From: Perkinsus chesapeaki
Taxonomy: Eukaryota; Perkinsozoa; Perkinsida; Perkinsidae
Direction: 5' to 3'
Assembly: GCA_013115145.1 (NCBI GenBank)
Contig: JAAPAO010000218.1
Location: forward strand, 1 to 51,620
DNA length: 51,620 nucleotides
The notes beneath the pieces were generated by a model. The model was given only the letters and a program-made list of their open reading frames with translations. It did no database searches and was not told the origin of the DNA. Positions within the stretch are counted from its first letter, which is position 1, and every line of letters begins with the position of its first letter. The translations under genes were made by a program, and so were the position numbers. This document shows, in pieces, positions 47,783 through 51,620 of the stretch.

Positions 47783-50700
47783 ATGAGTAAACCAGATGGG
47801 CAGCAGGAGCCTACTCCCACTCCTCCCAACTTAGTGATCAAAGTAGTGTCAACCCAGGGTGTCTGGCGGACTCGTGTTCCTGCCACTGCGGCGTCATTCG
47901 GAAGGGTTGAGCAGTTCGCCAAAGACTGCGCGGCCTCTGCTAGTCCAGTCGGCCAACCAGCACCTGAGCCCCGTATACGATACCTGGATGATGAAGGCGA
48001 TTGGTGTGAGTTAACCGAGGATACGTGGCTGGATGCTGTACAGTTGGCGCAGGACACTAAGGGCGTGTTGAGGGTGGAGGTAGTGACAAGGAAGGGGGGA
48101 AGAAATACATACTCCATTACGCATCTCATCTGTTTAATTTTGTTGGGTACATTCTCCAGGCGCACTAATCGGTTGTATGGTACCCGTTGGTGTCTCATTG
48201 ACAATAGCAAGGGTGCAGCAGTGTATAGAAATAGAACAAGGGTATGATATAAATGACTTGAACAACCGGTGACTCCATGGCGAGGCCCACAAGAGGCTCG
48301 GCTTTCCGAAAGCGTGTTAATTATTGTGCTTGGATAGGCTCATTTTTTACGGAATTTAGCCGTTATGTTTGTGACTGTTCCTCATGAAGAGCTGCTGCCA
48401 TCTTGTGAAAAGTATGTTCCTAGATCGACCGGGAATGACGAATGCATCACTGAGAATATCGATTGTTCCTCTTCTACGACTCCCCATCCGTAAAGCGTCT
48501 CTCCCTTCAGTTGTCCGCCAAGCCCGGCACCTTCCTCGCCAGAACCTCATCAGCTGCCACTACCGCAGTGCATTCCGTATCGACACCGCCGGTCACCACC
48601 TCACCAACATGGGCTTCACCTGGAGCCCTACCAGTAGTCTTACCACTCAAGGACACCGCCCCCCAAGGCAGCATCAGCAGCCACTCCGCGACCGCCACGG
48701 TTGAGCCGACAGCCACGGGTACGGAAACGCGAAGGAGTCTGGCTACCAGTATAGCAACGGTGAGTGTTGTGTGGTGGTCCATGGGATAAAGAAATCTTAG
48801 GTTGATTCGCAGCCTGTTCATGTGGGACCGGAAGCCCCTTCTAGAGTCGGATCGGCGGACCCTTTCCCAGTATGGGCTCCGCCAGGGCTCCAGCCGCAAC
48901 CGAGGCAACAATACAATACGCCGGAGGAGCGAGAGAGCAACAAGAACACTACTCCTACACTTGGTCGAGGAAACGAAGCTGCCCAGTCGGGCATGACCTA
49001 CCCTACCGCTCCTTCCTCAACTCGAGCTGATCTAGGCCCTCCACCGGGGTTTCAGCAACAAAGGAAATCTTATGCGCCCAAGCCAATACTCAAGATGTAT
49101 CTGGCTCTTACGGAATGTGGCAGGCTTACGCCTAGGATAATGGCATCGGTAAGTAGTCCATTACTGAGTTGTTATTAAGTTGGTATGAAATCGCCCCACA
49201 TAGATCCTCAGTGACCAGCTTGCTCGTCGACCGTATTGCTCAGGTGATGGCTAACTTCATCCCTCTGGTCGTTCAACGTATCAGTCGACACACCGATTGT
49301 CTGACCTTTGGTATGTATCATAAGTATTATCGTATCCTTCCCACTATGAGGGTAACCCCACCGCCGCCGCCATCACCGCCGTTCGATCGGTACGCTCCTC
49401 CTCCTTCTCAGGCCGTTCTCGCAGCCATACAGACCATCCCATCCCTACAGCGGTTTACGCCACAACTGATGGCCATTGTGCAGCTCGGTCCTGATGTCCC
49501 AGAGATGTGTGGCATGGGACAGTGGGCGGTTAATTTCTTGAAGGCCCTATCACAGGAGCCCTTTGATGTCGAGGTGAAGGTAAGATACTTTATCATTCTG
49601 GAGGGCCCCGTCGTCTCGCTCAAAGACGAAACCAATGTCAATGTCACGCCTCTACGGCATGTGGAACACCCCCCTGTTTATTTCGAAGGACGTTCAACCG
49701 TCTGAAACCAATCTCTTATGGATCGGATATCCTGATATTCCACCGACTTCCTATTCGGGGTGCTACAGTGGACGTCCTAATCTATTAGGTTCTTCTGGCG
49801 ATGGCTGAGCCTTGGAGTGTTGTGGTCCGAGAAGATATACTAAAATATAGGAGTATGTTGGAGGTTGGTGAAGTTCATATTACGCATACAGGTTAGTCCA
49901 TGGCTGCAGCTGCTGTCGCTGGAATAGATGACCTCCTCTTCAGGGGTGAAGTGCAATATGTGTGGAGAGATGCCTATCATTGGGCCGAAGTTCAAGTGCC
50001 GTTCGTGCAACTTCAATCTCTGCGGAGAGTGCTTCCCCGACAAGAACTCTATCCATCCGGAGCACGACTTCGTCTGTGTGCTTTGGCCGACTCGTGACCA
50101 GCAGGACCAGCAGGAAGCGGCCCCGCAGCAGCAGCAGCAGTCTGCTGTAATGCGCCTCTTAGGCACTCGGAGACTATCTGCGGTTTCTGTTAGGGACAGA
50201 CTCCGGTCGCCGAGGCAACACCCAACGCCCCCTATTCGGAGTTCTGCCCCTCAAGGGGTCCTTCGAGCGACTCTTCTTCGGTGCCTTCATTCGGTGGCTG
50301 GCTCGAAATGCTCCGTAACAGCTTGACATGGCCGGACGAGTTCAGAGCTCATCACCAAGGGCGCCCATGGTCACATAGTAGCTGGCTCTTTGCTAAAGGC
50401 AAAGGGAAGGGTAAAGGCAAGGGCCTCTTTGCCAGCACTTACAACCCTTATGGATCATGGGGCGATTCTATGGGCGCCGGCGAAGGCGGCGGCGGCCAAT
50501 ACGACTATAATGGACCCACTGAGGAACATTGTCCCTATTTGCGGCATCTTGACGAGGCTCCAGGTGGGCCCGCGGCTCCGGTTCAGGCTCGAGAGGAGCC
50601 TAGGCCTCGAGCCCATAAGACATACACCCCAAAGCCACTAGTTAAGATGTTCCTCAATCTCAACGTGCTCGGTATGCTAACTCCTAGAACGTTGGCGTCG

Positions 50701-51507
50701 GTAAGTTGCTTGGTGATAGCTCTTGCTGGGAACAGCGTCCCATCTTAGGTGGCAGTTTCCTTTTTGCCGTTGACCATCCAGAGGCTTAGTCGACATACCG
50801 ATCGTATCTCCAAGGCCGCCAGGGCCAAGTACGAGTGGATCAAACCAACACTGGAAGTAAGGCGATGTCAACAACAAGCTTCAAGGCCAAACGCTGGATT
50901 TAGACCCTCCTGTCGTCGATCGAGAAGCTGCCCGAAATGGAGGAGTTTGTTCCGGCGTTGAGGTCTTACGTCCGAGAGGGCCCCGATTCGCCGAAGATGA
51001 AGTCGTTTGGCACCTGGTTTGTGAACTCTATGAAGGCTTTCGTCGCAGTGCCTTTTGAGAAGCAAATGCCGGTATGATTCTTCTTCACTGCATAGATCGT
51101 CAGTATCGCTGCCTGTCAGGCTCTGCTCAAGGTGGCGCCAAAGTGGATACGCGTTATTACTTCCCTTATGGGCTCGCAGTTCGACAAGCACGACATTCCC
51201 GTTATGTCGAGGGCGGAGCTTTCACATAGTAGCTCGACGTATCTTTGCGCACTGTGAAGATTTTTGTGTGTGTTCAGATGTTGGCTGCGATGGTTGTGGT
51301 GTGTACCCGATCGTTGGGCCTCGGTTCAAGTGCCAAGACTGCGGTTATGATTTTGATCTTTGCGGCGAGTGTTACCCCGACAAAGAGAGTATTCATTTTA
51401 AGAACCACTCCTTCATATGCGTGCTCTGGCCCGATACAGACCTACAAACAACGAAGGTCAGACTAGTGCAGCAGACGATTGTGAAAGCGAAAGATGAGGC
51501 AATTTAG
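47783..51507 (+). CDS. PB1-ZZ protein with duplicated core and two ZZ fingers
   Basis: Twelve exons in frame: 47783-48079, 48511-48759, 48801-49148, 49244-49314, 49351-49579, 49789-49891, 49944-50146, 50200-50700, 50749-50856, 50904-51071, 51096-51228, 51278-51507; about 879 aa (the donor of exon 4 may be 9 bases further on). PB1 is residues ~17-99 ('NLVIKVVSTQGVWRTRVPA', 'RYLDDEGDWCELTEDTWLDA'). A Ser/Thr/Pro-rich linker is followed by core 1 ('YAPKPILKMYLALTECGRLT', 'FIPLVVQRISRHTD', 'FTPQLMAIVQLGPDVPEM') and ZZ1 (~433-480: CNMC, CRSC, CGEC, HPEH), then a Gln-rich tract and a KGKGKGKGKG tract. Core 2 ('YTPKPLVKMFLNLNVLGMLT', 'FLPLTIQRLSRHTD', 'FVPALRSYVREGPDSPKM') and ZZ2 (~804-850: CDGC, CQDC, CGEC) end the protein. 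The intron between 'HITHTG' and the first ZZ cysteine pair is in the same place as in the neighbouring paralogue. Function is inferred only: a scaffold or receptor. Confidence 0.8.
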
Positions 51508-51620
51508 CAATACGTTTGACTTAATTTGCTCCACAAATATTCGATACCTTGTTAAGATGTTCCGTTCATTCTCTTGACGCAACTCGTTGATGGATGCAGG
51601 CATAATGAATGAGTGAGTAG
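51508..51620. other. Window end, 3' flank of the PB1-ZZ gene
   Basis: Short AT-rich flank; nothing recognised. Confidence 0.3.

Overview
The window is nuclear DNA from an intron-dense, flagellated unicellular eukaryote. The evidence is a set of spliced genes with GT-AG introns, many only 34-60 bases long, together with an intraflagellar transport subunit, a U4/U6.U5 snRNP protein, a ubiquitin-L40 fusion and two tRNA-Gln genes. A homogentisate prenyltransferase family suggests plastid or quinone metabolism. The overall style (compact introns, a J-like HPDK protein, lineage-specific secreted families) fits an alveolate such as Perkinsus; that placement is inference, not shown by any marker here.

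Layout. 0-3.2 kb (+): C-terminal half of a phospholipase D, 5' end outside the window. 3.8-6.4 kb (+): SNU23/ZMAT2 splicing factor. 6.5-10.7 kb (+): a UbiA-type prenyltransferase whose reading frame continues through spliced exons into a PDSS2-like polyprenyl-diphosphate synthase module. 11.3-14.6 kb: three paralogous secreted proteins of an unrecognised family. 16.7-18.7 kb (+): a second UbiA prenyltransferase with the same exon structure but no synthase module. 19.6-20.1 kb (+): RPL37A. 20.2-22.0 kb (-): IFT57. 22.2-23.4 kb (-): UBE2D-type E2. 24.3-25.0 kb (+): glycine cleavage H protein. 25.5-26.6 kb (+): bromodomain protein. 27.0-28.3 kb (-): coiled-coil protein. 28.4-28.8 kb (-): small HPDK/J-like protein. 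29.1-36.2 kb (-): two large surface or secreted proteins, one EGF-like with a transmembrane segment and one built of RCC1-like repeats. 36.3 and 37.5 kb (+): two identical tRNA-Gln(CTG). 38.9-39.4 kb (+): ubiquitin-L40. 39.9-42.0 kb (-): DeSI/PPPDE isopeptidase with a long helical C-terminus. 43.8-44.9 kb (-): membrane protein. 45.2-51.5 kb (+): two tandem PB1...ZZ-finger proteins, the second with a duplicated core and two ZZ fingers.

Functional themes. Several genes belong to ubiquitin-like biology (E2, ubiquitin-L40, DeSI-like isopeptidase, PB1-ZZ proteins reminiscent of p62/NBR1 receptors). The prenyltransferase/polyprenyl synthase locus makes one quinone-biosynthesis story. Tandem duplication is a repeated theme (UbiA pair, secreted trio, PB1-ZZ pair, tRNA pair). 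Exon coordinates were worked out by eye from GT-AG borders and reading-frame continuity, so individual borders may be off by a few bases; no transcript data were available.
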